DNA of 64,000 bases from Lumnitzera littorea (taxonomy: Eukaryota; Streptophyta; Magnoliopsida; Myrtales; Combretaceae). Shown one piece after another: positions 39,195-51,079 of this stretch (positions are counted from its first letter, which is position 1; every line of letters starts with the position of its first letter). A program made the position numbers and the translations under genes. Where the stretch lies: assembly GCA_024138015.1 (NCBI GenBank), contig JAMXBB010000012.1, forward strand, positions 22,103,882-22,167,881. Direction: 5' to 3'. The notes beneath the pieces were generated by a model. It did no database searches. It had not been told where the DNA came from and saw only the letters and a list, made by a program, of their open reading frames with translations.

Positions 39195-39830
39195 AAGTAA
39201 GGTGAGGTGCCTTATGCGGTTAAGTATAGGGGATAATTAACGTGTAGATGACGTAAATCTACATCTTCCATGATTTCGAAGCCCAATGGATGTGTTGTTT
39301 GCATTCACGGCGTGTGCATTCATTTCGTATGTAGCTAAATTATATGTTTGTTAATAACCTTTGATAATTTGCTTGAATGATAGTGGTGAGAGATAAACTC
39401 ACAAAGTTATAGTATGCTTACCCCCTAACAGTTCTTTTTTGTAGGTAACCAAAAGCTGGGAATGGGCTAAGATCAAAGTGTTCCTTTAGCAGCTAGATTA
39501 GACGAATAAGATTATTTTAGTAGATTATATTAGTTAAGCTAGATCTTTATAATATTTAATAACTTTAGATGTTGTAGAAGTTTAATTATCCTGTTTTATT
39601 GTTTGGTAGGTAATTCCGACTCTCTACGATTTTAGTGGATTGTTTATTGTTGGGTTATTTTAGTTGCTTATATAAATAAGTAAATGTAAGTAAAATGAAA
39701 AAGTACCTTTAGAAACTTAATAGTTAGGGTCGTGCAACCTTTGACTTGTAAAGCATTCTTTATATCATAGGTGCATATGTGATATGAAGATTTTGGGAAA
39801 AATTACCAAGCCCCTTTATGGGGTATTACA
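39195..39830 (+). repeat. 3' part of a second family H LTR
   Basis: It aligns with 35460-36081: shared words include 'ggttaagtat', 'gatgtgttgttt', 'gtgtgcattcatttcgtatgtagctaaat' in close variants, 'agtgttcctttagcagctagatta' and 'gtttggtaggtaattcc'. It ends GGGTATTACA. It lacks a PBS after it, as expected for a 3' LTR or solo LTR. Sequence upstream to about 38430 is LTR-like but does not align with the left LTR's 5' half. Confidence 0.8.
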
Positions 39831-40629
39831 ACAGGACACATGTATGATCGGTATGCTTGTTTAGAATAGTTGTTTAATCGAAACTAATTTATATTTAGAC
39901 TAATTAATTGTGTGCTGCTTGTACTTATTTTGCTTCAACCTTTCCTTGGTAGGGTTTAAGAGAATTGGTGAGACATCTACTAACAATACGCGACTCCTTT
40001 AATGGGGGTTCCATATTGAGATGACCTAATTAGATCTAGGAAGGGTTACTTAGGTAATAGATAGAACCTCTACCAATACTATTATATATATATTGCTTAT
40101 ATAGGAGTCGTGAGTTACTCTAAATTTTAAGATGTTGGAACTATGTTGCTTACTAGCTAATAAATAAGATAATTAAAATGTGTTTGCTTCATTAATTATG
40201 TATGTTTGCATGCGAACTCTTGCTGTGTATAACACACACATATAGTTTTAGTGTTTTGTATTGTATTTTAGCTCACCCCGTAATATTATTTTGTTGTTAG
40301 TACTTGAATAGAATGTGCAGAGTTTATCAATTTGGATATCATAAGCAAGAATGCCTAGATGAGGAGTGGCGACTAGTACTTCCATCATGAGAATGAATTT
40401 TGAGATATGATAATTTGAGATTATTGTACAATTAGTAAATTTTTACTTAAAGTTTGTAAAATTTACTTTATAATTATTCTAAATTCTTTAAAGAATTACA
40501 TTTTATTGGAATAATTTGGAGTTTCCAATAAGAAATTTTGGTGATCACAGTAAATATTTACGCCTGACGTGTTATCAGATAATAGGGACATGTGGAGGGC
40601 TGTAAGGTTTCGAGTTCTAGAGCATTACA
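39831..40629 (+). repeat. 3' portion of a family F-like LTR
   Basis: Word order parallels 52840-53775 of the LTR at 51637: 'tagggttta', 'gagtcgtgagtta'/'gagtcatgagtta', 'ctaaattttaaga' or 'cttaagttttaaga', 'gttgcttac'/'gttgcttgtc', 'agctcaccc', ending GAGCATTACA. Its 5' part is missing; it abuts the family H LTR end at 39830, so that LTR may have inserted into it or recombined with it. Confidence 0.6.
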
Positions 40630-43399
40630 GAATCTAGAGTAGGAGATGGAGGAATAAAACTACAATCTTCTTGTTGAAGATGTTATAAACTAATGTTCTC
40701 ATGCATGTTAAATTTGTTCTTTTATTATGCATGTTTACATGTATAATATGGAAGTGATGGTGGCAATTTTCAATAATATAAGGGATAAATGGATTATAAT
40801 AATGTGTGTATTCTTTATTTTTCGTAATTTAGTACTTAACATTTAATTTTTTTTAATGATTTAATGTTTGTATTTTCAATTTAGTTATAAAATATATAAT
40901 ATCTGTACTTTAAATTTAATTGGTAATTTAGTATCTAATTTTTTAATAAATTGCTATAAAATTGAAAGTATAAATATGAAACTAGAAATTGCTAAAAATT
41001 GAATGTATAGAATATGTATGATGTATCTATACCTAAAATATAGAGTACGTGAAAATGATGACGACCGAGAATGGAGAATCTGGAAGCCTTGAATGTATGA
41101 GTAAAGTATAAGAAAGCCTATGAAGCCTTGAGGGTCGACTTTATAATTCTTGAGCTATTAAAATTGATATTTATCTAAGTTATTTATTTGAAAACTGAAG
41201 GTTATGGACAGAAATGTATCATTTATGTTAAACTTTAAGGCCAATTTTGTAAAACCAGAAAGAAGATATCATAACTACTTCATAGTTAAGAGCCTAAAAG
41301 TTTTGTTACCTTTTAATATGATAGATAATTGCTAGTAATGAAGAGCAACTCTAAGAAACATCTTTTATTTATTTATTTTCCTTCACTCTCTCTCTCTCTC
41401 TGCGTATATTTTTGGTTCGTCATTTTTTCTTATGATTTCTTACCCTTTCACTTTAGCTTCGATTGCCCAGTGACATATATATATATATATATATACAAAA
41501 ATCATATTCTCATGTTCTTTAACTTAACACAGCAATCTATCCTTGAATAAAAGAAGAAAACAAAGGGGGCCATCTATCATTTAGTTTTGTGGTAAGACTA
41601 ATGTAAAAACTCCTGTATCTTGTATGATGGAACTCGTATCATGCACACAAAAAATAATTAATCAATTGATTTCATAATCAATGGCGCTATAATTAAAGGG
41701 AATACAATGTCTAAAGATATATTTTAGCTTTAGAGTGCCGTAATAGAGTGCTGCTCCCTGTCTGGCCTTCTAAAGTGTCAAGAAACTAAATTCGCTGCAA
41801 GTGATACCTTTTTGAATTGTGAAGGTAAGACGCAATAATAAATGAGGAATTGATATTTAGTCTATCATGGTAAGATAAATATCATAAATGATTATAAGTA
41901 CTTATATATATTAATTAATCATTTGCTATTAAGTATCACGTCGCTTCTAACAAAGCTTTACTTGCGTGTTAGATTCTTCGAAAAAACCACGAAGGAAAGA
42001 AAATGGAAAAATCAATTGAAAAGAAGAAAAGGGAGGGGGATTAGTTTTTTATAAAGGGAAGAAAAATTGATATTTTAATTAACTTCCTTGATGACTTTGT
42101 AGCCATATGTTTGCTCAAAGTCTATAATTAATTTTTAAAAGGAAACTATAAGTCAAAGTGGATCCGTCAGCATCTCATTTCAATTTAATAGCGCCAAGGC
42201 ACCAAAATTAAATAAAAATAGGGAATTCCTGGTAAAGAAAATCGTGTCAAAGAAAGCTAAGGTGGTGCATATCCAGGCTTCCTGTAGCCCTACATAACGT
42301 GGCACCAAGCCGCCTCTACTTTTAAGAGGGTTGATTCGCAACTGCCATAAGCTTTGGTACAAGGAAAAATTACACTTTTTCTTTTATTTTTTTGGCAGTA
42401 ACAGAAAATTTTGGCTTGTTCGAGGATTGGAGTTCGTAAAAATAATAACAGTGAATATGCCATTTAAATGGCTATAACCAAAGGCCCTAAGTAGTAAGTA
42501 ATGTAGCCCTTAGAGTTCATTTCCTCGTATAAAATATCTAAATGATGGTAAAGGGCGACGAATTGGACTCTTTTGTAGATTCACATAAGGCTTTTAAGGG
42601 GAAATGATGAGTTTATATCTTATATTCATATTAGACTTCACCATGGGCGCGTATCTAGGTTAAAAGACGGATAAATGATTGACTAAATTAGGATTGTTAT
42701 ATCCTTAACGTTATCCTATTTTTTATTTTCTTCATACCCAAATTATCTCTTATGTATTTAGGTTTGGCTTTTTATAACTCTCTACCCCTCTCTCTCTTTC
42801 TCTCTCTCTCTATATATATTGTTATGTACATTAAGTAGAACAAGTGAAAAAAGAACATATCGTGAGGACTCTATTAGGGAAACAGTATATTTTAATATTG
42901 TGAGAAAACCATTGTATCATTAAAGTGATACTATAATGAATTGATGAAATATTGCTCAATGATTCCTTCTTTTTTTTTTTTAGTATGTTCTTTTGGAGAT
43001 TTCGGTGAAGATTTGTATTTTTTTTCTCTCTCTTTTTAATTGTTTTATCTCTTACGATTATGTGTCATATGATCTATAACAAAAAAAAAAGAAAAAAAGA
43101 AAAAAATCTAGATCTTGGCCTAATAAGTTGGTAAGAGATGGCCATAGAAAATAATATTGATAAACTTGGTGGTTACATAAATTTTAGTTATGGAAAGTGT
43201 ATATATGAGGGATCCTATTGAAGTCGGGCTTAAAGAAGGCTTTAGAATGATAGTCAAAGTCCATAAAGGATAATGAGTTGGTAAAACTTAACGAGAAGTA
43301 TAATATTGAATGACATCTTGACACATGGCTTAGAGGTCTAGCCACTAGGCTATGGCAGCTGCCCATGCCAATGTGACAAGCCCAGTCCCCAAGCTTCTA
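40630..43399. other. AT-rich intergenic DNA, no gene recognised
   Basis: Contains 'taatttagta' type repeated words in both orientations at 40820-41010 (decayed miniature element or LTR fragment), a CT run at 41389-41402, an (AT)n run at 41477-41496, and CT-rich and TA sequence at 42778-42822. No coding domain recognised. Confidence 0.55.
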
Positions 43400-43510
43400 C
43401 CAACCAATAGAAATGTAGAAGTCTTTCCTCATACTAATAGCACCATCTCTTCGGATTTCGTCCTAGCTAATCCCCTCTTATTACATAGTTAAGTAGGTTG
43501 GCACCCTTAC

Positions 43511-43520
43511 CTATAAATAG
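43511..43520 (+). promoter_or_regulatory. TATA box of the Tat-like element's 5' LTR
   Basis: CTATAAATAG is followed about 110 bp later by 'ttgagcatcggagggcc', very close to the 'TTGAGCGTCGGAGTG' words found in the R-U5 region of plant Tat/Ogre LTRs. A (CT)n run at about 43577-43593 lies between them. Confidence 0.7.
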
Positions 43521-43742
43521 GATGGGATGTACTAGGCAAAGGGGATAAAATTCCCTTTGGAATACTTCGTAGCTAACTCTCTCTCTCTCTCTCAACTCTT
43601 ATTACTCTCTTTGCTAACTTGAGCATCGGAGGGCCCTCACTAGCTATACCATAGGGGTTTTTCGTAGGTCTATCATCATCAACAACCATTGGACCATTAA
43701 GAACTCCACCAAAAACCATATTAGTGATACTTACTAATACCA

Positions 43743-43760
43743 TTTGGCATCTTTTGTTTA
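43743..43760 (+). other. decayed primer-binding site of the Tat-like element
   Basis: TTTGGCATCTTTTG resembles the Tat-type TTTGGCGCCGTCTG site and sits between R/U5 and the gag ATG at 43776. It is degraded. Confidence 0.45.
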
Positions 43761-43775
43761 CCTAGACTTCGCATC

Positions 43776-45110
43776 ATGGTTAAAAGTAAGAACACTAATC
43801 CCCATCCATCACTCGTAGGTGGTAGCGAATAGTCATCAACATTACCACTACCACTACAAACAAAGTAACCACCATCAGATACGAAATAGATGAAGATAAT
43901 GTTCTGCTAGTTTGATGGAGGCTAATAAAAAAAACCCTCTAAGACAATGCGAACTTAAGGTAGCAATTGGCAACCACTTAAAAACTAAAAGAGAAGGCTA
44001 ACCCTGAAGACAACGTCTACCTTGAAGACATATTCACTAGCCCCTCTAGTAGACAGTAGAAGCCTTAGGTGCTCACCAACACTCGTGTTGATAAACCCTA
44101 TATGCCCATGCGGTCGTGTTTAGCTCAGGCATCATTCGATAGAGGACTTGTGCGATCAATTGAATACCAACCATGGTAAGGTGCAACACTAAGTAGAATT
44201 GTCCAACACCAGTAAGATATGCAAATACATCTCCCCTAAGTATTCATAAAGGCGCCTAGAGGAGATGAATACCTTAGAACTTAACGAAGATATCTAATGT
44301 TCTTTGAGTCTTTAAGATTAGAAGTGACTCGAATCCTTCACTCGCTAATAAGGCATTACAATGAGATATATCCCATTTACACCAATCATCCTAGAAGAAA
44401 CTTTTCTATAAGGTGTACAGCTGCCTTATTTGAACACAAATGATGGCTTGGGTGACCCAGACAATCACCTGGTACATTTCTACACGATGATGAGCCTACA
44501 TAAGTACTTTGAAACCATCATGTACAAAGTATTCCCGAGGAACCTCACTAAGGCTATAGTGTGGTTTAACTAACTCTTAAATGGTTCCATTTACTCGTTT
44601 GACGACCTCATCACCAAATTTCAATAGAACTTTATTAGTGGTAAGGTGCTATGTAGGGACTTGTCTATGTTATACAACGTTTGACAACACTCTAGTAAGA
44701 TCTTATGAGCCTACCTTAAGTGCTTCAATTGCGCTAAGCTTTTGATCCCCAAGGTTGACACCCAAACATCTCTTTAGGCTATTATTTATGGCTTAGACCC
44801 AACAGCAAAATCTTTGAAGCTATAGCATTGAGATGTTTGAGCACCTTCGAGTAATTCATGACCATCGCTGAGCAAAATGTTACATAAGAAGACACCATCG
44901 AAGCATGATTGGAAAATGGCATATATCAGAGCTCCTCTCTAGAGGACCACCTTGGTCTTCGAAAAGATTGCCTTTCATTATCCTTAGATTGTAGAGAGAG
45001 GCAAAAGCAAAAATTTGTTGATTACTCTAACTATACTCCATTAAACCACCTTCTTGGAAAAGTTCTCTATGAGGTTTGCCAACAGCTCCCCTGATAGGAA
45101 TTAGACTACT
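43776..45110 (+). pseudogene. Tat-like gypsy gag pseudogene
   Basis: From the ATG at 43776 a frame with many stops leads to a recognisable Retrotrans_gag domain at about 44420-44720: 'YLNTNDGLGDPDNHLVHFYT', then 'IMYKVFPRNLTKAIVWFN', a stop, and 'LLNGSIYSFDDLITKFQ'. Near the end 'NYTPLNHLLGKVLYEV' (about 45030-45075) matches the 'YTPLNT' segment after the gag core. Beyond about 45110 the homology is lost where other LTR material begins. At least ten in-frame stops are present. Non-functional. Confidence 0.85.
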
Positions 45111-45269
45111 AGACCCTTAACCCAAGCCTAAGCCTAAGCTCGAGGATTGGAAAGCATGGCTAGGTGAATTTTTTCCTTACGACTCACCATTGAGGAGTTC
45201 GAGTTGCTGCAATCTATTGACCTGATGCCTTGGTTAAGCCAAACCTTCTTATACTCGTTATTTATCTCT

Positions 45270-46018
45270 AGCTACAGACCAGAGTTACACTTGAGCAATA
45301 GCTTGACTAATTTGGCTACCCACCTAGTCGACCAAAATCTAAGTCATATTGAATACGTTTGAGGTGAGTTTACCTCAAAATAGTTATCTATTTAGCTTGG
45401 CACAATTGCCCTATTACCTTTGCTTTGTACCTCGACTTCGCAATTACTAGCCTAAACATACAGATTGTCTTTTCTGCCAGAAAGTCACCCATTCACATAG
45501 AGCTATGTGTTTGAGTAATCATATGACAGAATCCTTCATGTACAAGATACCCATATTTGTTGTATTTTCAATATACCCTTTATAATTCCTTGTACAGTAC
45601 TTTTTTTAGATATTACCCTTTTAGTTACTTCTACTTTGGGTAAGATGCCGTAATGATACCCCATTGTAAAGATAGCACATCATTATCATACTTCAAAATG
45701 TTGAATATACTTCTTCTTCATGAACATAGCTCGTAACTTGTTTACTTACTTCACTCTTATCTTAACTCTTAAGCAAGGCTAAGTGGTAAGTATCCTCATT
45801 GGATCAGCTCGTGCATTATATCAAGTTGAGCCGTAAGTTTTCAGAAATTCCTTAGTGCATCATATCCTTGGAGTTATTTGAGGGTTTGCTTGTTTTACTT
45901 TCATTATTGTTCTCGCATTTACCACTTTATCTTTAAGCTTTCAGCAAGCTTAGACCTAACTTAATATCATTGCCCTTATTGGCTCTCGGCATGGTGTATC
46001 ATTCGCCACACTTCACAT
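45270..46018 (+). repeat. LTR of family D, copy 1
   Basis: It aligns along its length with 58530-59170 (copy 2). Shared words include 'gaccaaaatctaag'/'gacctaaatctaag', 'actcttatcttaac'/'acttttatcttaac', 'ctcgtgcattatatcaa'/'ctcgtgcatcatatcaa' and 'gtttgctt'. It separates the gag of the Tat-like element from the rest and so is probably a nested LTR. The ends are approximate and no target duplication was found. Confidence 0.65.
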
Positions 46019-46180
46019 GATACGGATTGGCATGGGTGAACACATGGAACCTAGTATCACACGAAAACCAATAGGTGAGTCCAGACCGCGAGATGGTTCA
46101 AAAAGTAAATGAAAGTCGATGGTTTAGCAAATTTGTGAGTTATTTAGGTGGATATGACGCATCAACACGATCTAATATGA
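46019..46180 (-). repeat. end fragment of an LTR related to the 7457-7974 solo LTR
   Basis: It starts TGATACGGATTGG and shares with 7457-7610 the words 'gaacacatgga'/'gaacatatgga', 'ggttttagcaaat'/'ggtttagcaaat', 'gatatgacgcatcaa' and 'taagatt'. Homology fades after about 46180. By analogy with the solo LTR it is the 3' end of a minus-strand LTR. Confidence 0.55.
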
Positions 46181-47154
46181 CTTAAGATTGGCCTAACATG
46201 CATAACCATGGACCTGATTTTGGATGACCTATCTTATCTAGGGCCGATTCGTCGTGTCCATAGCTAACTTAACACAACCAAGGTTGACCTTGCATGGCTA
46301 GACCAACTTGATATAGCAGTGGCTAACCTGACATGATAGTAGCTAACCTCTCATGGTCGAGTTGATCTAACATGGATGTGGCTGACCTATGTGATATGAC
46401 CCGATGTGGTCGAGTTGATATAGAATAGTAGAGCAGTCTTGTCATGACAGAGCAAACCTTGGCCGAACAAACTCAGTTAAGCAAATTGACCTCGGTAAAG
46501 TAGGGCAGATAGGTAGGATAAGACAATCTTATATAGCTTATCCGAGTAGACTCGATAGAATAGAATAGAGCTGACCACAGTATGGCAGAATAGATCAAGT
46601 ATAGCAAGGAAGACCAGGCAAAAAAAGGCACAAATAGTAGGTTAAGATAGAACCGGTAAAGCATGTTGGGTCTTCCAATATTACCATAGTTCATAAATAG
46701 GTCTGTGGGAGAGCTTGGTTAGGGTAAAGTGAGGTGTACTCAACATAACAGGGCAGACCCAACATAGTATGCCGTCTAACGCTAACATATCTTATAAATA
46801 GGTCACCCACTTGCGTGGAGCTCGTAAATAAGCCTCCTATGTAGTCTAAAACCTGGTGTGGCATCAGGTTAGTACCTAGAATCCTATCATCGCATATTAG
46901 GGAAACCCCTAAAGCTGTTGCCTTAAGCAAATTTTGTGATAACTACAGCACATGTGGCCATAACATCGATTAATCAAGGGATAGCAACAACAAGCACATC
47001 AATAGTAGGAAAATCAACTTGATGATACTCACCATAGAGGCCGACAAGGATAGACATAAACAATCATTGAAGGACCAAGACTGTTAGATGACAAATGCTC
47101 CTCCTAACCTTAGCACGAAGTACTCTTCGTCCGAGTAAAGAACCCTAGAATTAA
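46181..47154. repeat. LTR-like sequence with degenerate short-period repeats
   Basis: At about 46180-46480 short variants recur of 'tggctaacctgacatg', 'gttgacctt', 'ggtcgagttgat' and 'ctaacatgg', a style common in U3 regions of plant gypsy LTRs. Two 'cataaatagg'/'ttataaatagg' TATA-like boxes follow at about 46691 and 46789. It ends exactly at the target duplication of the 3.1-kb solo LTR. The family was not identified. Confidence 0.45.
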
Positions 47155-49374
47155 TGTCACGCCCCGAAGCGGCAGAGTCGTAACAGCCTCCGCCGTGTAA
47201 ACCATTCTAAGATAAAAGTTGGCCTTATAACCGCTATCTTAGACCTGATCTACACAAGGCGTTCACGACTAACCCGCTTTGAAGGAAACGGTTTATAATT
47301 TAAATAAATCATTTCTCTAAGAAAGTGAGGAGAGATATATATATTATAATACAGTTATTACAATTAAGGTTTACAAGATTTCTTCGTAATATATTTCCTA
47401 GTTATTACATTATTCAAAAATGAGAAGTTCTAAAGTAAAAGTTTAAACCTTAAAAATATATTTATTCTTCACATGTTTTTCCTCACTCCCCAGGATCCAG
47501 CAGTTGCTAGCTTCAGAGTAATTGGAATCCGCTTCTTAGCCATCACCTGCATGACGTCTATAGGAATGTGAGCAACCACAGCTTAGTAAGTTAGGACGGA
47601 GGACTTAAAACTACACCATACACACAACAAGGTTTTCAAGCACTTATTAGGTGCAATGCATGTGCAAGCAAATGCTATCGCACGACGTTATCCGGCCCGT
47701 CGTGAGATTAGAGAAATTGCGCCCGCTCTAATCCGGGTTGAGGAGTTACCGTTAATGCAACAGCTCACGACCAAACCCAGGCTTGTGTAATGGAGACCTT
47801 GCTCCTCCCGCGACTACCTTGGAACCACTATCTTCACCCCCGCCGCGACCTCCTCTCCTGTCACTTAAGTTCGACTGAGGATGAAGAAGGGACCATTTTG
47901 CAATCCTGCGCTATCCCTTCCGAAGGGGTCGGTATTTGGCCGGAGAGTCCTAAATCCCCTAACGGGTTGCCATACATGTTCGATTATGATTATTGGTCGT
48001 ATATTTAATTAAGTCCAGTTTAGGGTGATCGATCATTTCAGACAATTCATATAATATGTGCAGAGCAACAAACAAAATCATGGCATCACCCATAATCAAG
48101 TACATGCATACATTCAACTATCTAACAAGCACAACCAAGCATAATCTTAAGCCTTCCAAAATACAGCAACGTATTAATCCCAACTTATCTCGACTCCTCG
48201 CTCGCTCACTCGAGGTCCGATTTGCTCAGGCCATCGCCGGTTATCCCTATAACACGAACGTGGTTTCAGCTTTTCATATAACTGTTATAGGTTTGTTTTA
48301 TCCTATAATGCTTATTGTTAGGTTTTGTTTAAGGTTTAATGTGCCTAATTATCTAGGTATTAAGTCTTTTACAATTATTCTAGGTTTGGGGTTAGGTTCA
48401 GGTTCGGTTTTCGCATCGATTTCTAAACCAGGTTTTTAGTTCGATTTTTAAGTAGCGTTTTATATTCCAACCCTATAAATTAGTTTCAACCCATAATGTG
48501 AAATTAGTCACATTATTTCCCAATAACCTAAATACCATCATTACCCTTTGTCAGTGTTTATTTTACTCGGTACACTTAAATCCATATTAGTGTACCGAAT
48601 TCACTCCTAATGTGATAAATTTTTATATTTTTCATATAATTCCATAAATTCAAGTTTCCTATCAGATTTATTGTGCATTTTAATTATTCTCAAAATATCA
48701 ATTTTTATTATAATATTTTCTATTTATTATATTTTCAAAAATTACACATTATGCATTATTGCATATTATGCACATAATGTATTTCTAATATTTCTATTAC
48801 CCTAATTACCATCTCTAAACACCAATTATTATTTCAAAATGTCTAAATCCATCCTAAATCAGATTTTACTCCAAATTTCCCTAATTTACAAAATTAACTA
48901 TTTATTTCCTATTACTCATTTATTACATAATTAACCTAATAATTACATCTAACACCCTAAATGCTATAAGTATCATACTCCATCAGATCTTAACATCCTA
49001 AAACATCTACTTATTCACTAAGTCAGAAATTAATAATTTAATTACTTAATTAATCATAAATTACCCATTTTATGCCTCATTTTAGGACCTAAAAATTATC
49101 TAAAAATTTCGAAAATTAATTTTTGAAAAAGGGCTTCATAGCACTATTCTATATCATCTGAGTAATCTACACAAAAATTTTGGGCTTGAAACTACACTCC
49201 TAAGGTCATTTATTTCTAAATCGAAATGTGTTCGGTTTTGTACGATTTCTTAGGGGCCATATATTACAGGATATAATTTCATCAAAATAATATTTTTCCT
49301 ACAAACTACATACAATAAAACCTCAGAATAACAAGTTTCATAATTTTCTGGGCAAAATAACTAATTTTACAAAA

Positions 49375-49596
49375 TTATACAAGAATCGGGCTGGAATTTG
49401 GACTCACCGGTTTAGGTGGCTCCGGCCATCGCGGGCCGCCGTGGCCTTGTCGGCCAGCTTGGGTGCTGCCACCACCGTGTGGTGGTGGTGGCCGTCCACT
49501 CCCAGCTCCTCGTTTGGTGTGGGTTCCCTTTAAAACCCCTAACTGCACAATTTTTCTTATTTTTTTTATTTTCTGGATTTTCTCTCGAATTTTCAA
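49375..49596 (-). other. short Pro/Gly-rich open frame in the leader of LTR copy A
   Basis: A 73-codon minus-strand frame begins just downstream of the TATA box: a Lys/Ile-rich start, then 'GRPPPPHGGGSTQAGRQGHGG'. It is GC-rich compared with its surroundings. Copies B and C keep the proline/histidine-like codon repeats ('caccacc') but not the frame. It is probably not a protein; the GC-rich repeat itself may be the conserved thing. Confidence 0.25.
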
Positions 49597-49652
49597 CTCT
49601 CCCTGATTTTCTCTGATTTCTAACTGTCCAAATGAGTTCCTGGATTTTTCTT

Positions 49653-49663
49653 GCTATTTATAG
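49653..49663 (-). promoter_or_regulatory. TATA box of LTR copy A (minus strand)
   Basis: On the minus strand it reads CTATAAATAGC, about 590 bp from the LTR's 5' end (minus orientation). The equivalent boxes are at 57936-57946 in copy B (identical CTATAAATAGC on the minus strand) and 63745-63754 in copy C (CTATAAATAA on the plus strand). Conservation in three copies supports a real promoter. Confidence 0.7.
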
Positions 49664-50255
49664 ACATTTTTTTGTAATTATTATGCATTAATTTGACAAG
49701 ATTTTGTCAACTTTCCTTGATTTTTTGCTTTTTGTTTGTCCAATTCTTATTGGATAATTTTTCTTTTTCTGATTTGAACCTGCCATGACCTTATCTTGAT
49801 TCATCTTATCATCTTCTGATTTGTTCTTATTTTTCCATAATTATTTTATATTTTTCTTTAATTATTTGCTTAGTGTTCGGCCAATTTTAGTAATTACGCG
49901 TATTTTTATCTACACGTAAATACATGTAGGGTACACGTGAACATTCCTAAATATTATTTTGGTCATTCTAAAATTTTTAGTATACATATAATCTATCTTT
50001 AATAATTTTTTAATTATTATATTACACTTTTTACCTTTTCGGTAATTAGCAGTTATTATGCTTAAAATTTGAAAATTTTATAGTCTCTTATTTTATTGCT
50101 TATTTTCTTAAATTTAATTTTACGGGGTCATTTTTACTAATATTTCTCTAAATAGTTTATAATTTGGGTTTGATCGGATCTTTAACCGATCGCCCTAAAT
50201 CTTGGGTTCTAAATTCAATCCTACGGTCAATTGGCTTAGTTTTGGGGCTTACAAT

Positions 50256-50800
50256 TAACACAATCATCTCTTTCTCGGACAATGACAAAGAAGGCATTAA
50301 GTAACCCCATATTGATTAGCTTATTATCAATGCCGAGAGAGGGGACTTTGACATCCTTAAAACCTTTATAGATAATGATAGCTCAGCAGACATCCTATTC
50401 CCACTACCTACAAGTAAATGAGGGACAAGTTAAAAGAGGAGCTCTGGCCATATAAGTAAAGCCTTATAGGCTTTAGTAGAAAGATGGTTTTGGAAAAAGG
50501 CTTAATTACACCCCATGTTCAGTTGGGTGATGATAAGCACATCACCTCAAAGTTGATAGATTTCGTCTTTGTCAATCATTGGTCCCCCTATAGTGTTTTC
50601 CTAGGGCGGCCTAGCCTTAACATGTTTGATGCCTACATCAGCTAATGGTGCCTTATGATAAAGTTCCCAACCCTACAGGGGTTAGGAGTATACATGACAA
50701 CCAAAAGTTATCCTCGGACACTCTACTTGAGTGACAGCTCACATAACAAAATCATGCATATTGAGTTAGCCCTAAAGAACATACAAAACTCAAGGGGAGA
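50256..50800 (+). pseudogene. Tat-like gypsy protease pseudogene
   Basis: It begins 'ISFSDNDKEGI', then a stop, 'PHID' and, after frame disruption, 'DILKTFIDNDSSADILFPL' (about 50345-50405), which matches the Tat protease box 'V/I-DNGSSADIL' with the catalytic Asp kept and Gly replaced by Asp. Further on, 'IIGPP' (about 50577) resembles the 'NAIIGRP' box with changes. Many stops follow. This is the direct downstream continuation of the gag at 43776-45110. Confidence 0.8.
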
Positions 50801-51079
50801 ACTAGCAAAAGACATTGAGGTTGTCTAATATGACGATCATTGGGATCAAATCACTTAGATAAGAACCTCCTAATCCCTAAAAGAAGGAGAAGACATCACT
50901 GCTGTCCTCTGCTCTAATATAAACATCTTTGTGACGTCTCTTAAAGAAATGCTCGGGAATCATTGGCATAATTGAGGTAACACACCACCTCAGGGTTTAC
51001 CTTTGTATACGCCTTGTGAAGCAAAAGAGAAGACACCTTAGAGTGACAAGCTGCCATTGGGTAAGAAGTGCAAAAGTTA

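Larger units (their letters stand above)
47155..50253 (-). mobile_element. 3.1-kb solo LTR, copy A, TSD ATTAA
   Basis: It begins TGTCACGCCCCG and ends TTGGGGCTTACA, so on the minus strand it reads TGTAAGCCCC...CGGGGCGTGACA. The same 5 bp, ATTAA, flanks it (47150-47154 and 50254-50258). It aligns along its length with 55421-58519, and its right 0.8 kb aligns inverted with 63165-64000. 'GGGGCGTGACA' is a familiar 3' end of plant gypsy LTRs and a TATA box lies on the minus strand, so the LTR is in reverse orientation. There is no internal domain. At 3099 bp it is long for an LTR. It inserted between gag and protease of the Tat-like element. Confidence 0.88.

Noticed and set aside
43577..43593. 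(CT)n run next to the TATA box of the Tat-like LTR as an independent regulatory element
   Set aside because: CT-rich leader sequence is common in plant transcripts and LTR R regions; no separate role can be supported.
48056..48439. 127-codon plus-strand frame in the 3.1-kb solo LTR
   Set aside because: It is not kept in copy B, has no domain similarity and lies on the strand opposite the LTR promoter.
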